In this document: in pieces, positions 14,772 through 24,597 of the stretch
Numbering within the stretch: position 1 is the stretch's first letter
Layout of the letters: each line of letters starts with the position of its first letter
Source: JAWLGW01 sp964569055
GTDB lineage: Bacteria; Planctomycetota; J058
Assembly (NCBI GenBank): GCA_964569055.1
Contig: CAZMSZ010000038.1
Location: 1 to 32,669 of the forward strand
Direction of reading: 5' to 3'
Length of the DNA: 32,669 bases
Position numbers and translations under genes: made by a program
Notes under the pieces: model-generated
What the model was told of the DNA's origin: nothing
The model's database searches: none
The model's input: the letters and a program-made list of their open reading frames with translations, nothing else

Positions 14772-15677
14772 TCACTCCTGCTCGGGCCGCCGCTCCACCT
14801 CGCCCGCGTCGCGCCACGGCACCTCGAGGAGGGGGGCCGGGCGCTTCTCGGAGGTGAGGTACAGCGTCCGCCCGTCCTCGCCGAAGCACACCGCCTCGCC
14901 TTGCCGCCGCCGCGGCAGGCGCACCCGCAGGGGGGCGCGGCGCAGCGCCTCCGCCCAGCCCTCGCCCTCGCGCCGCTCGTAGAGGTGCGCGTCGGTGTAG
15001 GTGAGCACGATCGCGCGCCGCCCGTCGGGCGAGACGTCGAGGGCGGTGACCTTGGGCAGGTCGAGCCGGCCGAGCGGCGTCGCAGCGACGGGCTCGCGGC
15101 TCGCCGCGCCCTCGAGCGGGAGCGAGAACACCAGCGTGCCGTCGCCGCGGTCCTTGGTCACGAGCAGGATCAGCCCCCCAGGCGCGTCGACCCCGACCGC
15201 CTCGCAGTCGTGCGGCCCGTCGGGGTAGCGCACGCGGAGCGCGCGCGCGACCGGGAGGCTCGCCGCGACCGGGCGCGCCGGGACCGTCGGCTCGCGCGCG
15301 AGGTACAGCGTCACGAACGGCCGCACCCGGTCGTTGTCCCCGGTGTCCGCCAGGAGGAGCCAGCGGCGCCCGCCCAGGACGAACGAGGTCATGTCCTCCC
15401 AGTCGAGCGCCTGCGCGCCCGCGAGCGCCCACACGCCGCGGTGCCGCCCCGCGTGGTCGATCGCGAACACGCGCGGCGTGTCGCCCGAGTCGTTGTGGGT
15501 CCACAGCAGCCCGCCCGAGCCGCAGGCGATCCCGCTGCACTCGTCGAGCTCCTCGTGCTCGAGCTCGGCCACCTGCCGCGCCTCGCCGTACCCCGCGGGC
15601 TCGCCGGCGCGCAACCAGGGCGCCGCGAGGAGCAGGGCCGGCAGCACCGCCGCGCGCGCGAGCCTCGTCAGGTCCAT
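14772..15677 (-). CDS. Secreted protein, likely beta-propeller-like, unknown function
   Basis: A 301-aa protein with a clear Sec signal peptide (MDLTRLARAAVLPALLLAAP followed by WLRAGEPAG, cleavage probably after LRA). The mature part is strand-rich with repeated four-strand patterns: ECSGIACGSGGLLWTHNDSG, VFAIDHAGRHRGVWAL, WEDMTSFVLGGRRWLLLADT followed by GDND, LPKVTALDVSPDGRRAIVLT, and YLTSEKRPAPLLEVPWR. This looks like a beta-propeller, and the GDND and NDSGD motifs suggest calcium or surface loops. It is presumably periplasmic or exported. I cannot name a substrate. The ATG start at 15677 has GGAGGAG just upstream. The divergent neighbour is the giant TPR gene, with about 148 bp between the starts. 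Confidence 0.8.
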   Translation of the reverse strand: MDLTRLARAAVLPALLLAAPWLRAGEPAGYGEARQVAELEHEELDECSGIACGSGGLLWTHNDSGDTPRVFAIDHAGRHRGVWALAGAQALDWEDMTSFVLGGRRWLLLADTGDNDRVRPFVTLYLAREPTVPARPVAASLPVARALRVRYPDGPHDCEAVGVDAPGGLILLVTKDRGDGTLVFSLPLEGAASREPVAATPLGRLDLPKVTALDVSPDGRRAIVLTYTDAHLYERREGEGWAEALRRAPLRVRLPRRRQGEAVCFGEDGRTLYLTSEKRPAPLLEVPWRDAGEVERRPEQE

Positions 15678-15825
15678 GGTCTCCTCCCCGCGTCCGCCGT
15701 GCGCCGGCCGCACCCTACCAGGGGCGCGCTCCCGTGGGACCGGGTCGACGTCGCCCCGCCGATCTGCCAAGCTCGCCGCGGCCGACAGCGGCGCGCCCCA
15801 GGCGCGTCGCCTCGCGCAGGACCGC

Positions 15826-18800
15826 ATGGACACCACCCCCTCCAACACGCTCGAGCCGCCGCTCACCGAGCCGGACCCCGCGCTGCTCGCCGAGGTCGAG
15901 GCCCTCTACGACCAGGGCCGCTACCTGCAGGCGCACGCGCTCGGCGCCGCCGCCGCGCCGCTCACGAGCTGGCGCGCCCCGCCGGCGCGCGTCCTCGCCG
16001 GACGGTTGCTCCGGCGGCTCGGCGCGTCGCGCGCGTCGCTCGCCACGCACCACCTCGCCTGGCGGCGCGCCCCCGCCGACCCCGAGGCGCGCTACTTCGG
16101 CCTGCTGGCGCTGTTCGCCCGGCGCGGGCCGTTCGAGGTGTGGTGGCGCCTGCGCGCGCTCCCGCCGCTCGGCGAGGCGGCGACCCGCGCCAGCGCCTCG
16201 ACGACGCCTGCCTGCGCGCCCGCGTCCACGCCGAGCTGCGCCAGTTCGACGAGGCGGAGCGCTGGCTGGAGCGCGGCCGGGCGCTCGCGCCCGACGAGGC
16301 CTGGCTGTGGGTCGAGACCAGCGCCGTGCTCGAGCGGGAGGACCGGGTGGAGGAGGCGCTCGAGGCCGCCCGCCGCGCGCTCGCCCTCCGGCCGAGCTAC
16401 CGCCCGGCCGTGCAGGCGACCGCCTCGCTGCTCGAGCTGACCGGCCGCCCCGAGGAGGCGCTCGAGCTGCTCACGAGCGCCTGCGAGGTCCTCGAGAGCG
16501 GCTACCTCCTCGCGAGCCGGGCCGACCTCCTGGGCGAGCTCGGCCGCCACGAGGAGGCGCGCGCCGCCTGGGAGGGCGTGGGGGCCCTGCTGCCGCTGCT
16601 CGAGCCCGACGGGCTCCGCTGGCTGGCCGACCGCCGCAGCGAGGCCGCCTACCTGTGCGGCGACCTCGAGGCCGCCGAGCGCCTGGCGAAGGGCGGCAGC
16701 CCGCGCGGGCAGCGGCTGGGCGAGCGGATCGCCGCGGCGCGCGCGGCGGGCGCGAGCGGGCCGGCGCGGCGGGTCCTCCCCGTGCCGTTCGTGCGGCAGG
16801 ACCACGTCACCTGCGCGCCCGCCAGCCTGACCATGGTCGCGCGCGCCTGGGCGGAAGACTGCGACCACGCCGAGGTCGCGGGCGAGCTGTGCTTCGACGG
16901 GACGCCGGCCCAGGACCAGCGCGCCTGGGCCGAGCGCCGCGGCTGGTTCGTGCGCGAGCTGACGCTCACCTGGGACGCGGCCGTGGCCCTGCTCGACCGA
17001 GGCGTCCCGCTCACGGTCAGCACGGTCGAGCCGACGAGCGCTCACCTGCAGGTCGTGGCCGGCTACGACCTGCACCGCCGCCTGCTGCTCCTGCGCGACC
17101 CCTCCACCCCGCGGCTGCGCGAGGTCGACGCCGAGGCGTTCCTCGCCCGCTACTCCAGCTCGGGGCCGCACGCCCGCGCGCTGGGCCCCGCGGCCGAGGC
17201 CGGCCGGCTCGACGGGGTGGCGCTGCCCGACGAGCGGCTGTGGGAGCTGCGCCACGAGCTGCACCGCGCGCTCGACCAGCACGACCGGGGCCGAGCGCAG
17301 GCCGCGCGCGACGCCCTCGCCGCGGCGAGCCCCGACCACTGGCTGGCCCTGGACCTCGAGCTCGACCTCGCCTACTACGACGACGCCCCGGAGCGGATCG
17401 AGGCCGGCTACGCGCGGCTCGCGGCCCGGTTCCCGGGCGAGCAGCGCTTCTTGCTCGCGCGGCTGCCCTCCCTCGCGCAGCTCGCGCCGCGTCAGGCCCG
17501 CCTCGACCTGCTCGAGCCCGCCGCGCGGCGCGACGACGTGCACCCCGCCGTGCTGCGCGCGCTGGCGATCGAGCTGGCGCTCGACGCGCGCGAGGCCCCG
17601 CGCGCGGAGCGGCTGCTCCGGCGCGCGCTGCGGCGGCAGCCCCGGGCGGCCGCCACCGTGATCGAGCTCGCCAACCTCCTGTGGGACGGGCGCCGGTTCG
17701 AGGACGGCTACGCGCTGTATCGCCTCGCCAGCGCGCTCGAGCCGACCCGCGAACGCTACGTGCGCGCGGCGTTCAACGCCGCCCGCTCGATCGGCGACCC
17801 CGAGGAGCTCCTCGCCACGCTGCGCGACCGGGTCCGGCGCTGGGGCCACCTCTCGAGCGCCCCGATCCGCACCCTGCACGACGCCCTGGACGACCTCGAC
17901 CGCCACGAGGACGCGTTCGCCGCGCTCGAGGCCGAGCTGGCGCGCCGCCCCGAGGACGGACCGCTCGCCCTCTACGCGGCCGAGGCCTACGCCCGCTACG
18001 GGCGGCTGGCGCGCGCCGAGGAGCTGCTCGTCGCGGCCCGTGACCGAGCGCCGCGCACCGGCGTGCTGCGGGCGGAGGCCACGATCGCCTGGAGCGCCGC
18101 CGAGGTGGAGCGCGCGCTCGAGCTGTGGCGTGAGGTCCACCGGACCGAGCCGTGGGCGGTCGACGCGGCCGAGGCCGTGGCGGACCTGCTCGCGCTCACC
18201 GAGGGGGAGGCGGCGGCCGCGGCGCACCTCACGGCCGCGGCGCGGGCGGTGCCCGACGGGCGAGCCATGCGCCACCTCGAGGTCCGTTGGCTGGCGCGCG
18301 ACGACGACCCGTCCCGCGCGATCGCGGCGCTGCAGGAGTGGCTGGCGCGGCAGCCGGAGGACGCCTGGGCCCACCGCGAGCTGGCGCTGCAGCTCGCGCG
18401 CGGCGGGCGGTTCGAGGAGGCGAAGGCCTCGGCCGAGCGCGGAGCCGCGCTCGACCCCGAGGCGTTCGGGGCCTGGCTGGTGCGCGGGCGGGTGCTCGCC
18501 CGCGCGGGCGAGCGAGCCGCGGCGGCCGAGGCCTACCGCGAGGCGCTGCGGCGCGAGGTCGACTCCGGCGCCGCCCTGGGCGGCCTGCTCGACTGCGCCG
18601 CCGACGAGGCGGAGGAGCGCGCGGCGCTCGAGTTCGCGGCCGAGCAGCTCTCGGCGCAGCGCTTCCGCTGCGACGGCGTGCTCGCCTTCGGCCGCGAGGC
18701 GAGCGACCGGTTCGGGCCCGCGGCGTACGTCGACGTGCTGCGCCGGCTGCACGCCGAGCGCCCCGACGCCTGGGCCACCTGGTCGGCGCTGGTCGACGCG

Positions 18801-20876
18801 CTCGGGGAGCTGGGCGAGCTGGACGAGGCGCTGGCCGCGGCGGAGGAGGCCTGCGCACGCTTCCCCCTGGTGAGCGAGCTGTGGTTCGACCTCGGGTACG
18901 TGCGGCGGCTGCGCGGGGACGGGCCGGAGGAGGTCCGGGCCTTCGAGCGGGCGCGCGCGCTCGAGCCGCGCTCGCGCCGCTTCGCGCTCGCGCTGGCCGG
19001 GACCCACCGCCGGCAGGGCGCGTTCGAGGCGGCGCTCGGCGTGGTCGAGGAGGCGCTCCGGCACTCGCCGCGCGACCCCGGGCTGCACGTGGAGCGCGCC
19101 TGCCTGCTCTGGCGGGAGGACCAGCGGCGCGAGGCGGTCGAGGCGCTCGAGCGCGCGCTGCGGTTCTCCCCCACCCACGAGCGGGCCTGGCGGCTGCTCC
19201 GTGACTGGGACGAGGCGCTCGGCGCGGAGCGCGCGCTGGCGCTCGCTCGGGAGCTGACCGAGCGGCGCCCGGCCAACGCCGCGCTGTGGCTGAGCCTGGC
19301 GCGGGTCGCGCCCACGCTCGAGGAGCGCCTCGCGGCGCTCGACCGCGCCGAGGCCCTCGCCCCGCGCGACACCGACATTCACGACCTGCGCGCGACGCTG
19401 CTCGCGGAGGAGGGCCGGTTCGACGAGGCGCTCGCGGCCTGCGCGCCGGCCGCGTTCGGCGAGGAGCGGCCCTACCTGCTGGAGGGGCGCGCGGCCTGGG
19501 TGCTGGCCGAGCGCGGCGACCGCGCCGGCGCGATCACGCGCATGCGCGCGGTCGTGGAGCGGAGCCCGAGCTACTTCTGGGGCTGGACGCGCCTCTCCAA
19601 CTGGTATCGCGACGCGGAGGCGGGCCCCGAGCACCTCGAGGCCGCGCGCGCCATGGTGGCGCTCGCCCCGCAGGACCCGGTGGCGCGCACACACCTCGGC
19701 TCGGCCCTGGTCATGACCGGCGCGCGGGCCGAGGGGAAGGCAGAGTGGCGGCGCGCGGTGGAGCTCGACCCCGCCTACGCGTTCGCCGCCGACCGGCTCC
19801 TCGACCTGCAGCTCGAGGACGGCGAGCTCGAGGCGGCGGCGGCCACGGCGGCGGTGCTCGAGCAGCAGCGCCCGACCGACCCCGAGACCTGGGAGCGCGC
19901 GGTCGAGGTCGCCACGCGGCGGGGCGACCGCGAGGCGGCGCTGCGCGCGTTCGAGCGGCTGTGCGAACGACCGCGCGACCCCGACGGGGCGCTGCGCCGG
20001 GCGGCGCGGCGCCTGGCCGGCGCGGGCTGGCGCTTCGCGGCGCGTCGGCGGATCTCCGCCGCGTTCGAGCGCGAGGGCACGAGCCCCACGAACCCGTGGG
20101 TCGCCGCGGTGTGGGTCGAGGGCCAGGCCCGCGTGTGCGCGTGGGCGCGGATCGAGGAGCGCCTCGCGCCCCTGTGGGGGCGCGGCGAGGTGGGCGAGAT
20201 CGCGGCCGAGGCCTACCTCGACGCCCTGGCGGAGCAGTGCGCGGCCAAGCCGCTGGAGCGGTTCGTGGCCGCCGAGGCGGAGCGGCTCCGGCCCCGGCCC
20301 CAGCTGTGGGGGAGCGTGGGCTACGCGCTGGCCCGCTGCGCCCGCCACACCGAGGTCGTGGCGTGGTACGGCCGCTACGAGGAGCGCGAGGGCGTCGCGC
20401 CCTGGATGCTGCTCCACCTGTGCTGGAGCCTGCTCGTGCTCGAGCGCCACGCGGAGGCCCTGGCGGCCGCGCAGCGGGGGCTGAGCCTGGAGCCCCGGGC
20501 GCGAGGCCGCGCGATCGCGTGCCTGGCGGCGCGCGCGGCGGCGCTCCACGCGCTGGCGGGAGACCGCGAGGCGGCCACGGGGGCGCTGGCCCGCGCCGAG
20601 CCCGAGGCGGACCTCTCGGACCGCGACCGCTTCTTGCGCCACCTGGCGCGGGCCTGGGTGGAGCTGGCGGCCGGCGGGCTGGCGGCCGCGCGGGCCGCCC
20701 TGCGGGCCGCCCGCGAGGAGGTCCCGCGCTGGCGCGAGGACGTGATCCTGCGGCGGCACCACGCCCTGACCGTCCGGCACGTGGCCGCGGCGGCGGGGTG
20801 GGTCGGCCTGGTGTGGCGGTTGGCGCTGGGGCTGCTCCTCCTGCTCGCCGCGGCGCGCGCGGGGAGGAAGGGCTGA
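15826..20876 (+). CDS. Giant TPR protein with internal C39-like cysteine peptidase domain; apparent frameshift near 16184
   Basis: About 1,683 residues if one base is restored. It starts ATG 15826 (AGGA upstream) with VEALYDQGRYLQAHALG. After LRALPPLGEAAT the frame is lost; adding one C to the CCC at 16184-16186 gives TPRQRLDDACLRARVHAELR and an uninterrupted run to TGA 20874-20876. TPR-like helix pairs follow. A papain-like C39 domain comes next (about 315-440): QDHVTCAPASLTMVARAW with Cys near residue 330 and Gln five before it, SAHLQVVAGYD with His near 407, and LRDPSTP with Asp near 425. All catalytic positions are present. Some 1,200 residues of TPRs come after it, then a C-terminal membrane helix (VWRLALGLLLLLAAA) and basic end. 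No signal peptide is seen, so the protein is probably a tail-anchored cytoplasmic one. The shift may be a sequencing error or a true mutation. Confidence 0.85.
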
Positions 20877-21475
20877 TGCGCGGCTGGCTGGAGGAGATCC
20901 GCGGGGCACTCGGCCCGGCCCCGCGCACGCTGCGCGAGGACTGGAAGCTGCGCGCGCGCCCGCCCGCGTGGATGGACGCGAAGGACGACCTGCGCCCGGT
21001 CTACAGGCTGCAGCTCCGCTTGCTCACCGAAGGGCAGGTGGTGTGGGGCCACCTCGTTCAGGCCAACCTGCGGCTGTTCGAGCCTGGCCCTCACGACCAC
21101 CCCGGGCACATCGTGTTCAGCCCCGACCCCTACTTCGACGACCGCCTCGACGAGCTGGCCGCCCTGGCCTCGGACGTGTACGACCTCAAGGACCGGAGCG
21201 ACTCGGCCTCCCCGCTCGAGCCCGAGCCGGCCGAGCTCGGCCGGCTGCTCGAGAGCGAGAAGGGCCGCGCCCTGCGCGCGCGCGTCCCGCCGGTCATGAC
21301 CGACGGCCTCGAGGTCTACCACGGCTCGGTCATGTTCCACCGCCGGTTCCTGCCCGGCGGCGTGCTGCGCGAGAGCTTCTTCCCGGTCCTGATCGCGCCC
21401 GGCCTCGACCCCGCGCTCCCGCTCCCCTGCGCCCGCTGGGGCCCGGGCCTCCTGGCCGCGTGGGCGGGGGAGTAG
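20876..21475 (+). CDS. Hypothetical protein coupled to the TPR-peptidase gene
   Basis: A 199-aa soluble protein with no signal peptide or membrane helix. I do not recognise it. The central part is strand-rich and looks well conserved: LRPVYRLQLRLLTEGQVVWG, HLVQANLRLFEPGPHDHPGH, IVFSPDPYFDDRLDELAALA. It then has a helical linker (ELGRLLESEKGRALRARVPP) and a second sheet part (GLEVYHGSVMFHRRFLPGG, LRESFFPVLIAPGLDP). The His-rich loop GPHDHPGH could bind metal. The ATG overlaps the TPR gene stop as TGATG, and GGAGGAAG precedes it, so it is co-translated with the peptidase-like gene and may be its partner. It ends 11 bp before the 3' end of the tRNA gene on the opposite strand. Confidence 0.75.
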   Translation: MRGWLEEIRGALGPAPRTLREDWKLRARPPAWMDAKDDLRPVYRLQLRLLTEGQVVWGHLVQANLRLFEPGPHDHPGHIVFSPDPYFDDRLDELAALASDVYDLKDRSDSASPLEPEPAELGRLLESEKGRALRARVPPVMTDGLEVYHGSVMFHRRFLPGGVLRESFFPVLIAPGLDPALPLPCARWGPGLLAAWAGE

Positions 21476-21486
21476 GGCGCGGGCGA

Positions 21487-21560
21487 TGACCCCGACAGGA
21501 TTCGAACCTGTGACCTAGAAGTTAGGAACTTCTTGCTCTATCCAGCTGAGCTACGGGGCC
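21487..21560 (-). tRNA. tRNA-Arg (anticodon CCU)
   Basis: Read on the minus strand, 74 bases fold as a full cloverleaf. The acceptor arm is GGCCCCG paired with CGGGGTC (one G-T), with discriminator A. The D arm is GCTC-AGCTGGATA-GAGC. The anticodon stem is AGAAG/CTTCT with loop TTCCTAA, giving anticodon CCT, which reads AGG. The variable loop is AGGTC. The T arm is ACAGG/CCTGT with loop TTCGAAT. CCA is not encoded after the discriminator base, so it must be added enzymatically. The AGG codon is rare in GC-rich genes of this kind. Confidence 0.97.
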
Positions 21561-21569
21561 GTGCGGCGC

Positions 21570-21575
21570 ATTATG
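21570..21575 (-). promoter_or_regulatory. -10-like box for tRNA-Arg
   Basis: On the minus strand CATAAT ends 10 bases before the mature 5' end of the tRNA, where a -10 hexamer belongs for a short 5' leader. It is one mismatch from TATAAT. Confidence 0.5.
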
Positions 21576-21643
21576 CCCGGTCGCGCCCGCCCTGGGGAGG
21601 TCCGCTGCGCCCGCGCCGCCCTCTCGGACGCTCGGCCCGCCGC

Positions 21644-22585
21644 TCACTGCCAGCGGTCGTCGGGCTCGGCCGGCTTGCGCTTGTGGGTCCCGGTCACGAC
21701 CTGGCGGATCGTGCAGGAGACGTCCTTCGGGATGCTCTCGTCCTCGTAGCGCGCCTCGCCCTCGGCCACGCCCTTGAACGTGGTCGAGACGTAGGGCGAG
21801 CCCTGCGCGTCCCAGATGCTGAACGCGCAGCGCAGGCGCAGCGGCTTGCGGCTGAAATCGAGCTTGAAGTCGCTGATCCGCTCCAGGGTCAGGTCGAACT
21901 GGAGCACGATCCGGAGCACGTCGATGTCCGAGCGGGGGTGGCGCGAGTGGAGCTGCCCGCCGGCGCGCGACACGTCGTGCGCGAGGTCCTCGGGCTTCAT
22001 GAGGAACAGGTGCGCCGCGGCGTCGGTGGGGATCTTCCAACGGTAGCCGATCGGGACCGGGCGCGCGGGCAGCATGACGTCGTAGATCCCCTGCGGGCGG
22101 CGCGCCTCGTTCTCGAGCAGCTCCTCGGCGCGAGGGTGGAGCTCGCCCTGCTTCTCGAACTCGAACTCACCGCCGTCCCAGGAGAGGTCGACCACCCGCC
22201 GCTCGCGGTCGACCCGGCCGGTCGCGAAGTCCTTCACGTAGCTGTAGGTGCGACGGATCGCCCGCACGCCGCCGCCAGGCGCGATCCGCGTGATCTCGTC
22301 CACGTAGCGCAGCTCGAAGCCCTGCTGCTTGTTCTCCACGCGCAGCGGCTGGCCGCGCCGCGAGAGCGTGACGAGGACCTCGCTCTTGCTGCTCGTCTCG
22401 CAGGCCACCCGGTCGCCGACCTTGGCGAGGTAGCCCGCGCGCAGGTCGTAGCGCCGCTCTTCGGGCCGCTGCTCCCCCGCAGGCTCCTCGGTCTCGCGCT
22501 CGCGGCCGCCCTCGTCTTGCGACCACGCCGGCGGCGCGGCGCAGGCCACCAGCGCCACCAGGGCCACGATCCACCCGCCTCGCAT
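21644..22585 (-). CDS. Exported hypothetical protein (possible lipoprotein)
   Basis: A 313-aa protein with an N-terminal signal (MRGGWIVALVALVACAAPP). LVAC at residues 12-15 fits a lipobox, although cleavage after PAWS by signal peptidase I is also possible. An acidic Glu-rich linker follows (about 24-45), then strand-rich segments such as YDLRAGYLAKVGDRVACETS, FELRYVDEITRIAPGGGVRA, IRRTYSYVKDFATGRVDRER, DVMLPARPVPIGYRWKIPT, and VLQFDLTLERISDFKLDFSR. This is the layout of secreted proteins of DUF-type beta-sandwich families; I cannot name one. The ATG start has GGGAGGC upstream. It lies between the tRNA and the HEAT gene on the same strand, about 91 bp after the HEAT gene stop. Confidence 0.75.
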   Translation of the reverse strand: MRGGWIVALVALVACAAPPAWSQDEGGRERETEEPAGEQRPEERRYDLRAGYLAKVGDRVACETSSKSEVLVTLSRRGQPLRVENKQQGFELRYVDEITRIAPGGGVRAIRRTYSYVKDFATGRVDRERRVVDLSWDGGEFEFEKQGELHPRAEELLENEARRPQGIYDVMLPARPVPIGYRWKIPTDAAAHLFLMKPEDLAHDVSRAGGQLHSRHPRSDIDVLRIVLQFDLTLERISDFKLDFSRKPLRLRCAFSIWDAQGSPYVSTTFKGVAEGEARYEDESIPKDVSCTIRQVVTGTHKRKPAEPDDRWQ

Positions 22586-22676
22586 GCCGCCTCCCGGACC
22601 ACGCGCGGCGGCGTGGCCAGGGCAGGTGTAGCGCGCCCCGGGCGACGGCGCACGCCGCCCTCCCCCGAGCGGGCGC

Positions 22677-24533
22677 CTACGGCGCGCGGCCGGTGACCGC
22701 CTGGTAGAGCTTGGCGGCGGCGGCGCGCAGCGCGGGGTCGGGCTCGCGCCGCGCGACCTCGCGCAGGGGGGCGGCCTCCCGGCCGAGCGCCTGCTTGACG
22801 TTCTCGTCGGAGGTCGGCTCGGTGAGGAGCCGCAGGGCGAGGCGGCGGAGCTCGAGCGAGGGGTCGCGGGCGAGCACCCTCAGCAGGTAGGGCTGCGCCT
22901 CGAGCGGGTCGATCAGGCCGAGGCCCCGCACGGCGTAGTGGCGCTCGGTCTCGGGCTGCTTGGGCGCGAGGTGCGGCTCGAGCTGCCGGGCGACCTGCGC
23001 GTGGCGCAGCTTCTCGAGCCCGCGGCGGGCCTCGTCCTTGACGAGCTCCTCCTCGGTCGGGTTGAGCGCGAGCAGGAGCAGCGGCCAGCTCGCCTCGGGC
23101 GGCGCCCCCTTGACCAGCGCCAGGATCGCGCGCAGGCGCAGGCGCAGCACGCGCCGCTCGCGGTCGCGCATGACCGCGATCAAGAAGCGCTGCGACTGCT
23201 CGGTGTTGGCCTCCCCCAACAGGTCCAGCGCGACCCGCGCGTGGTCCTCGCTGATGACGAGCAGCGACTCGAGGCCGCTGGGCTGGCTGCCGACGAGCGG
23301 GACCAGCGTCGCGCGGCCGGGGCCCTGCGCCCACTCCAGGCCGCGCTTGCGGATCAGCTGCGCCAGGCCGTCGGCCGGGCCGTGGCCGGTGCGCAGGAGG
23401 GCGAGCAGCGCGGTCGCCTCCTCGTCGTCGCGCGGGAGCTGGCGCGCGAGCGCCTCGGCGCGCGCCTTCGCGCCCGGCTCGCCCGGGCGGCCGAGCAGCT
23501 TGACCAGGCTGCGCCAGGCGGGCCCCTGCGCCGCGTCGAGCACCTCGATCGCGGCCGCGTCCGTCGGCGGTCGCCGCTCGATGTCGCTCGCGAGGAGCGC
23601 GAGAATCTGCGGGTCGGGCGCGGTCTCCTGCTCGCCGAGGCGGCGCAGCAGCCGCAAGCGGGCCTCCCCCTCCTTGCCGTAGCCCTCGCGCTGCCACAGG
23701 TCGAACGCCCGCCGACGCACCGGCGCGGTGCCCGCGGTCGCGGCCAGGTCCTCGAGGGTCGGCGCCGCCTTGGGCCCGAGCGCGTCGAGGCTGGCGCGGA
23801 CCTTCGCCGCGCCGAGGAGCGGGTCGGCGAGCTCGAGCGCCAGCAGGTCGCGGCCCGGCCCGAGCGCCTCGCGCCGGGCGATCTCGTCGCTGCGGTCTTC
23901 GGCCGCCGTCCCGGCCGTCGGACCGAAGTACACGAAGGCGCCGGCCGCGACCGCGCCGACGAGCACGAGCGTGAGGAGGGTCCGTCCCGCGCCGCCCGCG
24001 GAGGCGTCGTCCGCGGGGGCGGTCGGCGCACCGGGCGCGCCGGTGGGGCTCGCCGGCTCCAGGCCTCCCTCGAACATGGCGCGTCGCCCCGACGCGCGCG
24101 GCGGCGGCGCCTCCTCGGCGGCCTCGTGGTCGCCCTGCGCCTGCAGCGCCTCGAACATCATGGCCGCGCGCGCGGTGTTGCCCGCGACCGACGGCGCGGA
24201 CGGGTCGGGCTCCTCGGACGACGCCGGCTCGGACGACGTCGGCTCGCCGGGCGCCTCCTCCTCGCCGGGGGCGCGCTCGCTCGGGTCGTAGGTGAAGCGC
24301 GTCCGCGAGGCGGGCTCGAGCACGCCGTCCGCGGTGAGCTGCGCCCCGCCGACGGACGGGGCGGCGGACGGCTCGGCCGACGAGGGCACGCCCCCTTCGC
24401 CGAACCGGCGGGGCGCCGGCTCGAGGGCCTCGGGCTCGTCGGCCGCGAGCTCGTCGCTCCCCCGCCGCCCGCGCCCCGAACCCGATCGTCCGCCGCGGGC
24501 GGCCTCGATCCGGCCCGACTCCGGCTTCGCCAC
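22677..24533 (-). CDS. Single-pass membrane protein with C-terminal HEAT repeats
   Basis: A 618-aa protein. The GTG start at 24533 is set by GGGAGGAGGGG immediately upstream; an open frame further upstream is not needed. The N-terminal 180 residues are low-complexity, acidic and Ala/Ser/Pro-rich, probably disordered and cytoplasmic. A single transmembrane helix follows (about 184-203, LLTLVLVGAVAAGAFVYFG). The rest (about 225-610) is made of helical HEAT-like pairs, for example DPLLGAAKVRASLDALGPKA and PYLLRVLARDPSLELRRLAL, which would lie outside the inner membrane. HEAT arrays are protein-binding scaffolds. The gene is divergent from the Ser/Thr kinase, sharing a 221-bp promoter region, so the kinase might phosphorylate its long disordered Ser-rich tail (inference). 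Confidence 0.85.
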   Translation of the reverse strand: MAKPESGRIEAARGGRSGSGRGRRGSDELAADEPEALEPAPRRFGEGGVPSSAEPSAAPSVGGAQLTADGVLEPASRTRFTYDPSERAPGEEEAPGEPTSSEPASSEEPDPSAPSVAGNTARAAMMFEALQAQGDHEAAEEAPPPRASGRRAMFEGGLEPASPTGAPGAPTAPADDASAGGAGRTLLTLVLVGAVAAGAFVYFGPTAGTAAEDRSDEIARREALGPGRDLLALELADPLLGAAKVRASLDALGPKAAPTLEDLAATAGTAPVRRRAFDLWQREGYGKEGEARLRLLRRLGEQETAPDPQILALLASDIERRPPTDAAAIEVLDAAQGPAWRSLVKLLGRPGEPGAKARAEALARQLPRDDEEATALLALLRTGHGPADGLAQLIRKRGLEWAQGPGRATLVPLVGSQPSGLESLLVISEDHARVALDLLGEANTEQSQRFLIAVMRDRERRVLRLRLRAILALVKGAPPEASWPLLLLALNPTEEELVKDEARRGLEKLRHAQVARQLEPHLAPKQPETERHYAVRGLGLIDPLEAQPYLLRVLARDPSLELRRLALRLLTEPTSDENVKQALGREAAPLREVARREPDPALRAAAAKLYQAVTGRAP

Positions 24534-24577
24534 GGTCCCCTCCTCCCGTCCTTCGCCCCCGAGCGTTGCATGGTTCC

Positions 24578-24597
24578 GTTCGGTTTCCCACCCGAAC
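24578..24597. promoter_or_regulatory. Inverted repeat in the HEAT/kinase divergent region, possible operator
   Basis: GTTCGG (24578-24583) and CCGAAC (24592-24597) are perfect 6-base arms 8 bp apart; outer GGTTC/GAACC arms at 24572-24576 and 24594-24598 partly nest. A second palindrome, GCAAC-GT-GTTGC, lies at 24684-24695. The position between divergent starts suits an operator. No regulator can be assigned. Confidence 0.3.

Noticed and set aside
14901..16180. In-frame upstream extension of the giant TPR gene
   Set aside because: The extension has shadow-like composition, crosses the secreted-protein gene in antisense, and the real N-terminus is in another frame at 15826.
16092..20909. A 1,605-codon open frame antisense to the giant TPR gene
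   Set aside because: Low-complexity, Arg/Gly/Pro/Leu/Ala-rich, with no recognisable motif, while the plus strand carries TPR and C39 signatures.
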